DNA from: Pseudomonas sp. KU26590
GTDB taxonomy: Bacteria > Pseudomonadota > Gammaproteobacteria > Pseudomonadales > Pseudomonadaceae
Direction: 5' to 3'
NCBI RefSeq assembly: GCF_026153515.1
Contig: NZ_CP110644.1
Coordinates: 1 to 64,000 of the forward strand
DNA: 64,000 nucleotides
This document shows positions 42,033-51,834 of the stretch, in pieces. Position numbers and translations under genes: made by a program. The notes under the pieces were generated by a model. That model did not search any database, had not been told where the DNA came from, and saw only the letters and a list, made by a program, of their open reading frames with translations. Position 1 is the stretch's first letter. Each line of letters begins with the position of its first letter.

Positions 42033-42866
42033 CTAAACAGCCACTGGCGCTTTAATGCTCGGATCGGCGTCATAACCCACGATCTCGAAATCTTCGAATC
42101 GGTAGTCGTAGATGCTCTCCGGGCGGCGCTTGATGTTCAGCTGCGGCAGCTGTCGCGGGGTGCGCGTGAGCTGCGTCGCAATCTGCTCTTCATGATTGGA
42201 GTAAGCGTGGGTGTCGCCCAGGCTGACGATGATCTCGTGGGGGATCAGGTCGCATTGCTGAGCCAGCATGTGGGTCAGCAGTGCCAGCGCGGCGATGTTG
42301 TACGGCAGGCCGAGGAAGACATCGGAACTGCGAATATACAACTGCATCGACAGCTTGCCGTCCGCGACGAATGCCTGATACAGCAGATGGCACACCGCGA
42401 GGGCCTGACGCCCGGCCTTGACGTTCTCCTGCGGCGACAGCTTCTCGTCCGGCAGGTATTCGGTGTTCCAGCCATGGAACAGGATGCGCCGGCTGTTGGG
42501 GTTGTTCTTCAGGCAGTCGACCATGTAGTCAATCTGGTTGATCTTGCCGCCATCCTTGGTCGGCCAGCCGGTCCATTGCGCGCCGTATACCGGGCCGAGG
42601 TCGCCGTCTTCGGTGGCCCACTCGTCCCAGATGGTCACGCCGTTCTCGTTCAGCCATTTGGTGTTGGTGTTGCCGCTGAGCATCCAGATCAGCTCATTGG
42701 CGATGCTCTTGAAGTGCAGCTTCTTGGTGGTCAGCAGCGGAAAGCCATCGGCCAGGTTGTGGCGAATCTGCCGACCGAACACGGCAGTGGTGCCAGTCCC
42801 GGTGCGGTCGCCCTTGCGGGTTCCGTTGTTGATGACGTCCTGCAGCAGTTCAAGGTATTGCTTCAT
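42033..42866 (-). CDS. thyA: Thymidylate synthase
   Basis: ThyA methylates dUMP to dTMP with methylene-tetrahydrofolate. It has 277 residues. ATG 42866 gives [11 protein letters not shown], with GAGGG upstream. Family regions are [15 protein letters not shown] (phosphate-binding Arg), [31 protein letters not shown] and the C-terminal [10 protein letters not shown]. The catalytic Cys159 is in [10 protein letters not shown], where nearly all ThyA proteins have Pro-Cys-His. Here Val precedes the Cys, a departure from the family signature. It lies 73 bp downstream of lgt on the same strand, the usual lgt-thyA pair. Confidence 0.95.
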   Translation of the reverse strand: MKQYLELLQDVINNGTRKGDRTGTGTTAVFGRQIRHNLADGFPLLTTKKLHFKSIANELIWMLSGNTNTKWLNENGVTIWDEWATEDGDLGPVYGAQWTGWPTKDGGKINQIDYMVDCLKNNPNSRRILFHGWNTEYLPDEKLSPQENVKAGRQALAVCHLLYQAFVADGKLSMQLYIRSSDVFLGLPYNIAALALLTHMLAQQCDLIPHEIIVSLGDTHAYSNHEEQIATQLTRTPRQLPQLNIKRRPESIYDYRFEDFEIVGYDADPSIKAPVAV

Positions 42867-42939
42867 GACCAAAGGCCCTCTGTTTCGGTGAATCCGCCGA
42901 ACCTTTCAGGCCCGGCGTTCAACAAATGTACCCGGCGCG

Positions 42940-43746
42940 TCACGCTGCAGCGTTGTTGGCAGCGGGCGCGCGGTGGTAGGCAAGCCAGATCAGCACCAGG
43001 CCGCCGATGATCATCGGCAGGCTGAGGATCTGCCCCATGGTGACCCAGCCCCAGGCCAGATAACCCAGCTGGGCGTCCGGCACGCGGACGAACTCCACCA
43101 CGAAGCGGAAGATGCCGTAGAACAGCGCGAACATGCCGGACACGGCCATGGTCGGACGCGGCTTGCGGGAGAAGAAATAGAGAATGACGAACAGGGCCAC
43201 GCCTTCCAGCGCGAACTGGTAGAGCTGTGAAGGGTGGCGCGGCAGCTGCGCAGGGTCGGTGGGGAACACCATGGCCCAAGGCAGATCAGTCGGCTTGCCC
43301 CACAGTTCGGCGTTGATGAAGTTGCCGATGCGCCCGGCGCCCAGACCAATCGGCACCATGGGCGCGATGAAGTCCATGAGCTGGAAGAACGACTTGCCGT
43401 TGCGCTTGCCGAACCAGTACGTGGCGATCATCACGCCGATGAAGCCGCCGTGGAACGCCATGCCGCCCTTCCACACTTCAAAAATCAGCAGCGGGTTGGC
43501 GATGTAGTTGGGCAGATCGTAGAACAGCACGTAGCCGAGCCGCCCACCGACGATGACGCCCATGGCGACCCAGAAAATCATGTCCGAGAGCTTTTCCTTG
43601 GTCCACGTCGGGTCAAAGCGATTCAGGCGACGGGATGCCAGGTACCAGGCACTGCCGATGCCGACCAGATACATCAGGCCGTACCAGTGAATTTGCAGCG
43701 GACCGATGGCCACAGCTACCGGGTCAATCTGCGGGTAAGGCAGCAT
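42940..43746 (-). CDS. lgt: Prolipoprotein diacylglyceryl transferase
   Basis: Lgt adds diacylglycerol from phosphatidylglycerol to the lipobox cysteine of prolipoproteins, the first step of lipoprotein maturation. It has 268 residues with about seven membrane helices. Family motifs are [17 protein letters not shown] and the signature [23 protein letters not shown] 43746 follows an AAGGAGT site on the minus strand. Operon with thyA. Confidence 0.97.
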   Translation of the reverse strand: MLPYPQIDPVAVAIGPLQIHWYGLMYLVGIGSAWYLASRRLNRFDPTWTKEKLSDMIFWVAMGVIVGGRLGYVLFYDLPNYIANPLLIFEVWKGGMAFHGGFIGVMIATYWFGKRNGKSFFQLMDFIAPMVPIGLGAGRIGNFINAELWGKPTDLPWAMVFPTDPAQLPRHPSQLYQFALEGVALFVILYFFSRKPRPTMAVSGMFALFYGIFRFVVEFVRVPDAQLGYLAWGWVTMGQILSLPMIIGGLVLIWLAYHRAPAANNAAA

Positions 43747-44012
43747 TGCGACTCCTTGAAATAGAAGCGCTCATTGAGCGACGAAGCAGAACTATGCGGC
43801 GGCGGCAGCAGGTGGTGCCACCCAATAATGATGAAACTTGGTGCGAGAGCGACCGCGTTGGCAAACCCGCACGCCGACGATGTCGCCACGTCTGGCGCGG
43901 ACATCTCTCAAAAACAGTGCGGCATGTTACCGGACCGCGCCGATCCGCTCTAGCAGCGTGCGATGGATGTCGGCGTGCGGGGTCGGTAAAGTGGCGCAAA
44001 AAGGAGTCATCC

Positions 44013-44759
44013 ATGTGCCTTATCGTCTTCGCCTGGCGGCCGTCGCACCCTCAATCGCTGATTCTGGCGGCCAATCGTGACGAGTTCTACGCGCGCCCTA
44101 CTTTGCCGCTGGCGCAGTGGGAAGACGCGCCGCAGGTGTATGCGGGGCGCGATCTTGAGGCCGGCGGCACTTGGCTGGGCATCAATGCTGACGGACGGTT
44201 CGCGGCGCTCACCAACATCCGCGAGCCAGGCAAGCCGCCTGGCCGTCGTTCGCGGGGCGAATTGGTTGCTGGTTTTTTGACCAGTGATGTATCCATGGAT
44301 GAGTATGTGCGTGAGATGGCCGCGCGATCAGCGGAGTACGGTGGGTTCAACCTGCTGGTGGGTGATCGTCAGCAGTTGCACTTCCTCAATGGGAACGACA
44401 CAACACCCCGCCGCCTGGAAGCGGGCGTTTACGGTGTGTCCAACGCCGGGCTCGACACGCCGTGGCCGAAGCTGGTGAAAGCCAAAGCCGCGCTGTCGGA
44501 ACAGCTGCATACGCCTGATCCCGAAGCGCTGTTTGGTTTCCTGGCCGACCACGAACCTGCGCCCGATGCCGAACTGCCGAGCACCGGTGTGGGACTGGCG
44601 ACGGAGAAGCTGCTGTCGAGCGTGTTCATCGCCAGCCCCAATTACGGCACCCGGGCGAGCACGGTATTGCTGGTCAATGCTGACGGCAGCCGACGCCTGA
44701 TCGAGCGCAGCTTTGGGCCGTATGGCGGGAGATTGGGTGAGGTGGACCTGCAGGTTTAA
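44013..44759 (+). CDS. NRDE family protein (TANGO2-like)
   Basis: A protein of 248 residues named for its Asn-Arg-Asp-Glu motif (AANRDEFYARP, near residue 20). The N-terminus MCLIVFAWRP has the near-terminal Cys2 typical of the family. Human relatives (TANGO2) have been linked to haem or lipid handling; the bacterial role is not established. ATG 44013 follows a perfect AAGGAG site. It is divergent from lgt across a 266-bp gap in which nothing else was recognised. Confidence 0.92.
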   Translation: MCLIVFAWRPSHPQSLILAANRDEFYARPTLPLAQWEDAPQVYAGRDLEAGGTWLGINADGRFAALTNIREPGKPPGRRSRGELVAGFLTSDVSMDEYVREMAARSAEYGGFNLLVGDRQQLHFLNGNDTTPRRLEAGVYGVSNAGLDTPWPKLVKAKAALSEQLHTPDPEALFGFLADHEPAPDAELPSTGVGLATEKLLSSVFIASPNYGTRASTVLLVNADGSRRLIERSFGPYGGRLGEVDLQV

Positions 44760-44775
44760 CCGGCATCAGGTTTTT

Positions 44776-44799
44776 GTGGGACCGGCTTTAGCCGGGAAG
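44776..44799 (+). repeat. Single REP arm, family C
   Basis: GTGGGACCGGCTTTAGCCGG followed by GAAG, without a partner, just after the NRDE gene and next to a family B pair. Confidence 0.8.
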
Positions 44800-44855
44800 G
44801 CGTCAGGCGTTACACCGCACAGACGCAGATGTAACTGACATAGCGCGATTTTTTT

Positions 44856-44941
44856 TAGGAGCCGGCTTGCTGGCGAACCGTGTGTGTCAGGCACCATCAG
44901 TGGCGCTGGATAATCGCATTCGCCAGCAAGCCGGCTCCTAC
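44856..44941. repeat. REP pair, family B (REPIN-like)
   Basis: Inverted arms TAGGAGCCGGCTTGCTGGCG and complement, 86 bp, lie between the convergent NRDE and ptsP genes. Confidence 0.88.
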
Positions 44942-44985
44942 AGACCATAGGTGGCCATCAAGGTCGGTGCTGAGCCAACCGAACC

Positions 44986-47265
44986 TCAATGCCCCTTCAC
45001 AGACCCCGGATTGATCATCCGCGACAGGCCCAGATTTCTCAGCGCCAGTTGTAACGAGCTGCTGATGACTTGCGGGTTGTCGTTCTTCATCAACTGGGCC
45101 AACAGGTCCTTGGCCATGCTCAGGTTGATCTGACGCAGCATCCACTTCACTTTCGGCAAGTTGGTGGCGTTCATCGACAGGCTGTCGAAGCCCATCGCCA
45201 TCAGCAGCACCGCCGCCGCAGGATCACCGGCCATTTCGCCGCAGATGCTCACCGGCTTGCCTTCGGCGTGGGCATCGCGCACCACGCTCTGCAGGGCCTG
45301 GAGCACCGCCGGGTGGAGGTAATCGTACAAATCCGCCACGCGCGGGTTATTACGGTCGACCGCCAGCAAATATTGAGTGAGGTCGTTGGAACCGACCGAC
45401 AGGAAATCCACCTGACGCGCCAGCTCACGGGTCTGATAGACCGCAGCAGGTATTTCGATCATCACGCCCACCGGCGGCATCGGCACATCGGTGCCTTCAT
45501 CGCGCACTTCGCCCCACGCTCGGTGGATCAGGTGCAGCGCCTCTTCGGTCTCGTGGGTGCCGGAAATCATCGGCAGCAGAATCCGCAGGTTGTTCAAGCC
45601 TTCGCTGGCCTTGAGCATGGCGCGGGTCTGCACCAGGAAGATTTCCGGGTGGTCCAGCGTGACGCGAATGCCGCGCCAGCCGAGGAACGGGTTGTCTTCC
45701 TTGATCGGGAAGTACGAAAGCGACTTGTCGCCACCGATGTCCAGGGTTCGCATCGTTACCGGCAGCGGATGGAACGCCGCCAATTGCTCACGGTAGATGG
45801 CGAGCTGTTCTTTCTCGCTCGGGAACCGCTGCTGAATCATGAACGGCACTTCGGTGCGGTACAGGCCAACGCCTTCCGCGCCACGCTGTTGCGCGCGGGC
45901 CACGTCTGCCAGCAGACCGGTGTTGACCCACAGCGGCATGCGGTGGCCGTCGAGGGTCACGCAGGGCAATTCACGCAGCGCGTCGAGGCCTTGAGAGAGC
46001 TGACGCTCCTCTTCGACGACGACGGAATACTGCTTGATCAGGATCTCTGACGGGTTGGTGAAGACTTCGCCGTGGTAGCCGTCGACGATCAGCTGGATGC
46101 CGTCGACTTTCGAGTACGGCAGGTCCACCACGCCCATGACCGTGGGAATGCCCATGGCGCGGGCCAGAATGGCAACGTGGGAGTTACCCGAGCCGAGTAC
46201 CGAAATCAGCCCCACCAACTTGCCTTCCGGCACCTCGCCGAGCATGGCAGGCGACAGCTCTTCGCTGACCAGAATGGTGTTGTCGGGGTAGACCAGCGTT
46301 TGCTGGCGCGCCTCCTGAAGGTAGGCGAGCAGACGGCGACCGAGGTCTTTGACGTCCGATGCGCGCTCGCGCAGGTAGGCGTCGTCCATCAGCTCGAAGC
46401 GTTTGACGTGCTCGTTGACCACAGAGCGCAACGCGCCCTGGGCCCACTGGCCGGTCTTGATGACGTTGGTGACTTCGCTGCCCAACGACGCATCGTCGAG
46501 CATCATCAAGTAAACGTCGAACAAAGCGCGCTCTTCAGGGCGCAATTGAGTCGCCAACTTCGCCGAAAGGGTGCGCATGTCACTGCGAACGCCTTCAAGC
46601 GCGGTCTGGAACAATTTCAGTTCAGCGGTGATGTCCGTGACGGTCTTGTCCGGCACGACTTCGAGGTCGGCCGGCGGCAGCATCACCAGCGCGGTACCGA
46701 CGGCAGCACCCGGTGAACCCGGCACGCCGACGAATCGGGCTTCCTGAATGCCCTTGCCCTGCCGGCCCAGCCCGCGGATGGAGCCGGTGGCTTCGGCATG
46801 AGCGATTACGCCCGCGAGTTGCGCGCTCATCGTCACCAGGAAGGCTTCTTCGCCCTCGTCGAACTGACGCCGCTCCTTTTGCTGGATGACCAGAACGCCA
46901 ACAACCCTGCGGTGGTGGATGATCGGCGCACCGAGAAAAGACGCGTAGCGCTCTTCGCCGGTCTCAGCAAAGTAGCGATAGCGGGGGTGATCGGCGGCGT
47001 TTTCGAGGTTCAGCGGTTCTTCACGCGTACCGACCAGGCCCACGAGCCCCTCGTTCGGGGCCATGCTCACCTTGCCGATCGAGCGCTTGTTCAGGCCTTC
47101 GGTGGCCATCAGTACGAAGCGGTTCGTTTCGGTGTCGAGCAGATAGACCGAGCACACCTGGCTGTGCATGGCCTCTTTTACGCGCAACACAATAATGCCC
47201 AACGCCGCCTTGAGATCCTTGGCGGAGTTAACTTCCTGGACGATCTTGCGCAGCGTATTGAGCAT
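44986..47265 (-). CDS. ptsP: Phosphoenolpyruvate-protein phosphotransferase PtsP (EI-Ntr)
   Basis: PtsP is the first enzyme of the nitrogen PTS. It takes phosphate from PEP and passes it to NPr and then EIIA-Ntr, a regulatory chain. It has 759 residues. An N-terminal GAF domain (about 15-155; EAMHSQVCSVYLLD) precedes the EI core. The phosphorylated histidine is in GSGNSHVAILARAMGIP, and the PEP-binding C-terminal barrel includes ISGTHETEEALHLI and ICGEMAGDPAAAVLLMAMG. It lies 21 bp after rppH on the same strand; this rppH-ptsP pairing is conserved in gamma-proteobacteria. Confidence 0.97.
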   Translation of the reverse strand: MLNTLRKIVQEVNSAKDLKAALGIIVLRVKEAMHSQVCSVYLLDTETNRFVLMATEGLNKRSIGKVSMAPNEGLVGLVGTREEPLNLENAADHPRYRYFAETGEERYASFLGAPIIHHRRVVGVLVIQQKERRQFDEGEEAFLVTMSAQLAGVIAHAEATGSIRGLGRQGKGIQEARFVGVPGSPGAAVGTALVMLPPADLEVVPDKTVTDITAELKLFQTALEGVRSDMRTLSAKLATQLRPEERALFDVYLMMLDDASLGSEVTNVIKTGQWAQGALRSVVNEHVKRFELMDDAYLRERASDVKDLGRRLLAYLQEARQQTLVYPDNTILVSEELSPAMLGEVPEGKLVGLISVLGSGNSHVAILARAMGIPTVMGVVDLPYSKVDGIQLIVDGYHGEVFTNPSEILIKQYSVVVEEERQLSQGLDALRELPCVTLDGHRMPLWVNTGLLADVARAQQRGAEGVGLYRTEVPFMIQQRFPSEKEQLAIYREQLAAFHPLPVTMRTLDIGGDKSLSYFPIKEDNPFLGWRGIRVTLDHPEIFLVQTRAMLKASEGLNNLRILLPMISGTHETEEALHLIHRAWGEVRDEGTDVPMPPVGVMIEIPAAVYQTRELARQVDFLSVGSNDLTQYLLAVDRNNPRVADLYDYLHPAVLQALQSVVRDAHAEGKPVSICGEMAGDPAAAVLLMAMGFDSLSMNATNLPKVKWMLRQINLSMAKDLLAQLMKNDNPQVISSSLQLALRNLGLSRMINPGSVKGH

Positions 47266-47286
47266 GGCTCGGGGTCGAACTCCGTG

Positions 47287-47766
47287 TCAGTCGCGCGCCA
47301 ACAGGCGCGGGGCAAGCTCTTTGAGTGCGCGGCGATATACCTCGCGCTTGAATGTCACCACCTGGCCCAACGGGTACCAATAACTGACCCAACGCCAGCC
47401 ATCGAACTCCGGTTTGCCGGTCAAATCCATCCGCACCCGCTGCTCGTTGGAGATCAGGCGCAGGAGAAACCATTTTTGCTTCTGGCCGATGCACAGCGGC
47501 TGGCTGTGGGTACGGACCAATCGTTGCGGCAGACGATAGCGCAACCAACCCCGGGTGCAGGCAAGAATTTCAACATCATGCCGTTCCAGCCCGACTTCTT
47601 CATTCAATTCACGGTAAAGCGCGTCTTCCGGGGTCTCCTGAGGGTTGATACCCCCCTGCGGAAACTGCCAGGCATCTTGATTGATGCGCCGAGCCCATAA
47701 GACCTGGCCAGCATCATTTGTCAGAATTATCCCGACATTAGGGCGAAAACCATCGGGGTCGATCAC
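47287..47766 (-). CDS. rppH: RNA 5'-pyrophosphohydrolase RppH
   Basis: RppH removes pyrophosphate from 5'-triphosphorylated mRNA, which starts RNase E-dependent decay. It has 159 residues. The GTG start at 47766 (GAGG eight bases upstream) gives the conserved N-terminus [15 protein letters not shown]; an ATG 20 codons earlier lacks family similarity. The Nudix box is [20 protein letters not shown] followed by VGL. First gene of the rppH-ptsP operon. Confidence 0.96.
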   Translation of the reverse strand: MIDPDGFRPNVGIILTNDAGQVLWARRINQDAWQFPQGGINPQETPEDALYRELNEEVGLERHDVEILACTRGWLRYRLPQRLVRTHSQPLCIGQKQKWFLLRLISNEQRVRMDLTGKPEFDGWRWVSYWYPLGQVVTFKREVYRRALKELAPRLLARD

Positions 47767-47932
47767 GGCCACAACCTCGCAAACGCATGTCGCCGCATTG
47801 TTCCACAAAGATCGTTCAAGCAGCAACGAGGCTGCGACAGCTTATCGTGACAACTGCATTAATAGATGCGATCTCTCGGGCAAACCTCGTATTCTTGTGC
47901 TCTTTTTTCTGATATTTCAGCGAGTAAAGCCC

Positions 47933-48589
47933 ATGCGCCTGGCCCTGTTCGACCTCGACAACACCCTTATCGGCGGCGACAGCGACCACGCCTGGGGCGA
48001 TTACCTGTGCGAACGCGGCATCCTGGACGGCGCTGCCTACAAGGCCCGCAACGATGCTTTCTATCAGGACTATCTGGCCGGCACGCTGAATCTGACCGAC
48101 TACCTGAATTTCAGCCTGGAGATTCTGGGCCGCACCGACATGGCGCAGCTCGACGAATGGCACCGGGAATTCATGCGCGACTGCATCGAGCCATTGATCC
48201 TGCCGAAAGCCATGGCCCTCATTGCCAAACACCGCGAAGCTGGCGACAAACTGGTGGTGATCACGGCGACCAACCGTTTCGTGACCGCGCCGATCGTGGC
48301 CCGGCTGGGCATCGACACGTTGCTGGCGACCGAGTGCGAAATGGTCGATGGCCGCTACACCGGGCGCACCACTGACGTGCCGTGCTTTCGCGAGGGCAAG
48401 GTGACCCGCCTGAATCGCTGGATCGAAGAGAACGGCTTCAACCTGGACGACAGCTGGTTCTACAGCGATTCGATGAACGATTTGCCACTGCTGGAGCAGG
48501 TGGCTAATCCGGTAGCGGTCGATGCTGATGAAAAGCTGCGCGCCGAAGCCACCCGTCGTGGCTGGCCGGTGATTTCACTGCGCGATTGA
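47933..48589 (+). CDS. HAD-IB family hydrolase (SerB/CicA-like phosphatase)
   Basis: A cytoplasmic phosphatase of the haloacid dehalogenase superfamily with 218 residues. Motif I is [16 protein letters not shown] with the two catalytic aspartates (D7, D9). Motif II is VVITATNRF, and motif III/IV is [20 protein letters not shown]. The subfamily includes phosphoserine-phosphatase-like and histidinol-phosphate-phosphatase-like enzymes; the substrate cannot be decided here. It is divergent from rppH across a 166-bp gap. Confidence 0.93.
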   Translation: MRLALFDLDNTLIGGDSDHAWGDYLCERGILDGAAYKARNDAFYQDYLAGTLNLTDYLNFSLEILGRTDMAQLDEWHREFMRDCIEPLILPKAMALIAKHREAGDKLVVITATNRFVTAPIVARLGIDTLLATECEMVDGRYTGRTTDVPCFREGKVTRLNRWIEENGFNLDDSWFYSDSMNDLPLLEQVANPVAVDADEKLRAEATRRGWPVISLRD

Positions 48590-48594
48590 AAGCC

Positions 48595-48654
48595 TTCGCG
48601 AGCAAGCTCGCTCCTACGAGTCTCCGCGGCCACTGTAGGAGGCTTGCCCGCGAA
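48595..48654. repeat. Degenerate REP arms
   Basis: TTCGCGAGCAAGCTCGCTCC (48595-48614, then TAC... at 48614-48616) and a shortened GTAGGAGGCTTGCCCGCGA (from about 48636) face away from each other. They are decayed copies of the GTAGGAGTGAGCTTG and family A arms. Confidence 0.6.
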
Positions 48655-48694
48655 CAATCGAGCAGGCTAGCCCGCTGTCATGGCGGAACGGGAT

Positions 48695-49123
48695 TTATAT
48701 CGGTTTGGCACCCATCAGCCCGGCAATCGCCACGAAACAGACGACGCTGAACACGGCCAGTGCCAGTGTGAAGCGGGAGTTGCCGACAATGACCGGCCGG
48801 CGCAGGCGATTGACCCGCACCGCCAGCCAGGCCCAGCTCAAGGCGCCGAAGAGATACAGCACGCTCGCCGCCAGCAGCCAGGTCTGCCCCAGCGGCCAGC
48901 CGGCGTAGTGCACCAGCCACCAGCCGCTGATCGGCAGGGTCAGCAAACACACACCCATCAGCAACCAGACAAATGCCCACGGCCGCTGCATGGCGCGGTT
49001 CTGCACCGTCGCATCGCCGGCCCGACGTCCACGGACAATCCATACGATCAGCCCCAGCGCGCAGATGAACAGCAGCACCGTGCTGACGACATGCAAAATT
49101 TTCAGTGCAGCAAAGTGTTCCAT
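48695..49123 (-). CDS. DUF2269 family integral membrane protein
   Basis: A small inner-membrane protein of 142 residues with four hydrophobic segments (for example VVSTVLLFICALGLIVWIV, WAFVWLLMGVCLLTLPISGW and FTLALAVFSVVCFVAIAGL). The pattern, with HVVST in the first helix and ISGWWL in the second, matches DUF2269. Function unknown. It stands alone between the HAD gene and ilvA. Confidence 0.85.
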   Translation of the reverse strand: MEHFAALKILHVVSTVLLFICALGLIVWIVRGRRAGDATVQNRAMQRPWAFVWLLMGVCLLTLPISGWWLVHYAGWPLGQTWLLAASVLYLFGALSWAWLAVRVNRLRRPVIVGNSRFTLALAVFSVVCFVAIAGLMGAKPI

Positions 49124-49214
49124 TGCGTTCGTGTTCCTTCGTCTGGCGGTGTTTGAAGCGTAGCAGCCGGTTGCATGTCAACGACTTGATGCAGCTTTAG
49201 GGCTCAACCTACCT

Positions 49215-49301
49215 TGTAGGAGCCGGCTTGCTGGCGAATCCGTCGGTCAATCAATGTATGCGGCGGATGATCAATCGCGTTCGCAGTGAGCCGGCTCCTA
49301 C
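49215..49301. repeat. REP pair, family B (REPIN-like)
   Basis: The left arm is GTAGGAGCCGGCTTGCTGGC. The right arm is slightly changed (GCAGTGAGCCGGCTCCTAC). 87 bp overall, downstream of ilvA. Confidence 0.85.
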
Positions 49302-49354
49302 AGTCAGCCGGCGTCAGTCAGATGGCACGGGGCGCTGGCAGGCGCTCAATGGCA

Positions 49355-50869
49355 TCACCCCAAAAACAGCTTGTACGCCGGGTTCTTGGTCTCATCCCAG
49401 TACGGATAACCAATCTCCGCCAGCGCCTGGGGCACCAGATGTCGCTCGTCTTCCGGCACGACCAGCCCGGCCACCACCCGACCATCCGCCGCACCATGGT
49501 TGCGGTAGTGGAACATCGAGATATTCCACTTCCCGCCCAGCTTGTTCAGGAAGTTGAACAGCGCGCCTGGCCGCTCGGGGAATTCGAAACGCAGCACCAC
49601 TTCGTCGCTCACCCGCTCCGAATGCCCGCCGACCATGTGCCGCAGGTGCAGTTTGGCCAGCTCGTTATCGGTGAGGTCCAGCACCGGGAAGCCCTGCTCC
49701 GTCAGGCTCGCGATCAGGGCTTTGCGAGGGTCGGTGTCGGGGTGGGTCTGCACGCCGACGAAGATGTGCGCCTCGCGGTCGGTGTGGTAGCGGTAGTTGA
49801 ATTCGGTGATCTGCCGTTTACCAATCGCTTCGCAGAACGCCTTGAAGCTGCCCGCCTGTTCCGGAATGGTCACGGCAATGATTGCTTCGCGGCCTTCGCC
49901 CAGTTCGGCGCGTTCGGCGACATGGCGCAGACGGTCGAAATTCACGTTGGCGCCGGAGTCGATGGCCACAAACGTCTGCCCGGTGACTTCGTACTGCTCG
50001 GTGTACTTCTTGATCCCGGCGACGCCCAGGGCGCCGGAGGGCTCAGTGATCGAGCGGGTATCGTCGTAGATGTCCTTGATCGCCGCGCAGATTTCATCGG
50101 TGCTGACGGTGATCACCTCGTCGACGTAATCCTTGCAGATCTCGAAGGTGTACTGACCGATCTGCGCCACGGCCACGCCATCGGCAAACAGCCCGACCTG
50201 TTGAAGGATCACGCGCTCGCCATAGGCCATCGCCTGTTGCAGGCAGTTGGAGTCATCCGGCTCGACGCCTATCACCTTGATCTCCGGGCGCAGGTATTTC
50301 ACGTACGCCGCGATGCCGGCAATCAGCCCACCACCACCGACCGGGACGAAGATCGCGTCCAGTGGGCCCTGATGCTGACGCAGGATTTCCATCGCCACCG
50401 TGCCTTGCCCGGCAATGGTGTCAGGGTCGTCGTAGGGGTGGACGTACACGTAGCCGTGTTCCTCCACCAGCTTCAGCGAATACGCCAAGGCTTCGGGAAA
50501 CGAGTCGCCATGCAGTACGACCTTTCCGCCCCGGGAGCGCACGCCTTCGACCTTGATCTCCGGGGTGGTCTTCGGCATCACGATGGTCGCTGCTACATTC
50601 AGCGTCTTCGCCGCCAGCGCCAGGCCCTGGGCATGATTACCCGCCGACGCCGTCACCACGCCCCGCGCCAGTTCTTCCGGGCTCAGCTGCGCCAGCTTGT
50701 TGTAGGCGCCACGAATCTTGAAGGAGTACACCGGCTGCAAGTCTTCGCGTTTGAGCAGGACGTTATTGCCCAGGCGCGCCGACAGCTGGCGCGCGGCGTG
50801 CAGCGGGGTTTCCACGGCGACGTCGTAGACGCGGGAGTTGAGGATCTTTTTGACGTAGTGCTCGATCAT
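49355..50869 (-). CDS. ilvA: Threonine ammonia-lyase, biosynthetic
   Basis: IlvA deaminates threonine to 2-oxobutanoate, the first committed step to isoleucine. It has 504 residues. The PLP-binding lysine is in PVYSFKIRGAYNKL, the phosphate-binding loop is GGGGLIAG (VPVGGGGLIAGIA), and two C-terminal ACT-like regulatory domains (about 325-500) allow feedback inhibition by isoleucine. It is divergent from rpiA with a REP pair between, an arrangement common in Pseudomonas. Confidence 0.97.
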   Translation of the reverse strand: MIEHYVKKILNSRVYDVAVETPLHAARQLSARLGNNVLLKREDLQPVYSFKIRGAYNKLAQLSPEELARGVVTASAGNHAQGLALAAKTLNVAATIVMPKTTPEIKVEGVRSRGGKVVLHGDSFPEALAYSLKLVEEHGYVYVHPYDDPDTIAGQGTVAMEILRQHQGPLDAIFVPVGGGGLIAGIAAYVKYLRPEIKVIGVEPDDSNCLQQAMAYGERVILQQVGLFADGVAVAQIGQYTFEICKDYVDEVITVSTDEICAAIKDIYDDTRSITEPSGALGVAGIKKYTEQYEVTGQTFVAIDSGANVNFDRLRHVAERAELGEGREAIIAVTIPEQAGSFKAFCEAIGKRQITEFNYRYHTDREAHIFVGVQTHPDTDPRKALIASLTEQGFPVLDLTDNELAKLHLRHMVGGHSERVSDEVVLRFEFPERPGALFNFLNKLGGKWNISMFHYRNHGAADGRVVAGLVVPEDERHLVPQALAEIGYPYWDETKNPAYKLFLG

Positions 50870-51002
50870 CGGGGAAGAATCGCTGGCGAAGGGGCAAGAC
50901 CCGGAAGTCTACCCCTCGCCCCGGCGCACGACCACATCAAGACTCAGGCTTTGACGACGGCATGTCGCTATACTGCCGGCCCTCGGACCTATGCTATTCC
51001 CT

Positions 51003-51088
51003 GTAAGAGCGCGCTAGCCCGCGATGGCATTCCCACTGTCACCGATTCGTCGCTGACATACCGCCTTCGCGGGCAAGCGCGCTCCTAC
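51003..51088. repeat. REP pair, family A (REPIN-like)
   Basis: Inverted arms GTAAGAGCGCGCTAGCCCGC (two changes) and the normal complement, 86 bp overall, fill much of the 251-bp gap between divergent ilvA and rpiA. It ends only 33 bp before the rpiA start, so the rpiA promoter probably lies upstream of or within it. Confidence 0.87.
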
Positions 51089-51120
51089 AGTTCGTCATTC
51101 TTAACCGGAGCCCACCTCGC

Positions 51121-51792
51121 ATGACCCAGGATCAACTCAAACAGGCCGTTGCCCAGGCCGCCGTCGATTTCATCCTTCCGAAACTCGACGACAAAAGCGT
51201 CGTGGGCGTGGGCACCGGCTCTACCGCCAATTGCTTCATCGACGCGCTGGCCCTGCACAAAGGCGCGTTCGACGGCGCAGTCGCGAGCTCCGACGCAACG
51301 GCCGCACGCCTCAAGGGCCACGGCATTCCGGTGTATGAGCTGAACACGGTCAGCGATCTGGAGTTTTACGTCGACGGCGCCGACGAAAGCGACGAGCACC
51401 TGAACCTGATCAAAGGCGGCGGCGCAGCCCTGACCCGCGAGAAGATCGTGGCCGCCGTGGCCAAAACCTTCATCTGCATCGCTGACGCCAGCAAGCTGGT
51501 ACCGGTGCTGGGCGCGTTTCCCCTGCCGGTCGAAGTGATCCCGATGGCCCGCAGCCACGTGGCCCGCGAACTGGTGAAGCTGGGCGGCGACCCGGTTTAC
51601 CGCGAGGGCGTGCTGACGGACAACGGCAACATCCTCCTCGATGTGCACAACATGAACATCACCAACCCGGTGGAATTGGAAGCGCAGATCAATAACATCG
51701 TCGGCGTCGTCACCAACGGCCTGTTCGCCGCGCGCCCGGCGGATCTGCTGCTGCTGGGCACTCAAGAAGGCGTGAAAACCCTCAAGCGCTGA
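51121..51792 (+). CDS. rpiA: Ribose-5-phosphate isomerase A
   Basis: RpiA interconverts ribose-5-phosphate and ribulose-5-phosphate in the pentose phosphate pathway. It has 223 residues. Active-site motifs are [15 protein letters not shown] (phosphate loop), [20 protein letters not shown] (catalytic Asp/Glu) and [14 protein letters not shown] 51121 is preceded by CCGGAGCCCACCTCGC. Confidence 0.97.
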   Translation: MTQDQLKQAVAQAAVDFILPKLDDKSVVGVGTGSTANCFIDALALHKGAFDGAVASSDATAARLKGHGIPVYELNTVSDLEFYVDGADESDEHLNLIKGGGAALTREKIVAAVAKTFICIADASKLVPVLGAFPLPVEVIPMARSHVARELVKLGGDPVYREGVLTDNGNILLDVHNMNITNPVELEAQINNIVGVVTNGLFAARPADLLLLGTQEGVKTLKR

Positions 51793-51800
51793 TGGTTGCG

Positions 51801-51834
51801 GGGCAAGGCGAATCCTCGCGGGGATGCCTTGCCC
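51801..51834. terminator. Stem-loop between convergent rpiA and SdiA-regulated-like gene
   Basis: Arms GGGCAAGGC (51801-51809) and GCCTTGCCC (51826-51834) fill almost the whole gap between the two convergent genes. No T-run is present, so efficiency is uncertain. Confidence 0.5.

Noticed and set aside
43747..44012. Small gene in the gap between lgt and the NRDE gene
   Set aside because: Several short frames exist on both strands, but none has a good start, a ribosome-binding site or a recognisable product.
50940..50990. Sigma-70 promoter for rpiA using TTGACG and TATACT
   Set aside because: The two hexamers are only about 12 bp apart, too close for a normal -35/-10 pair.
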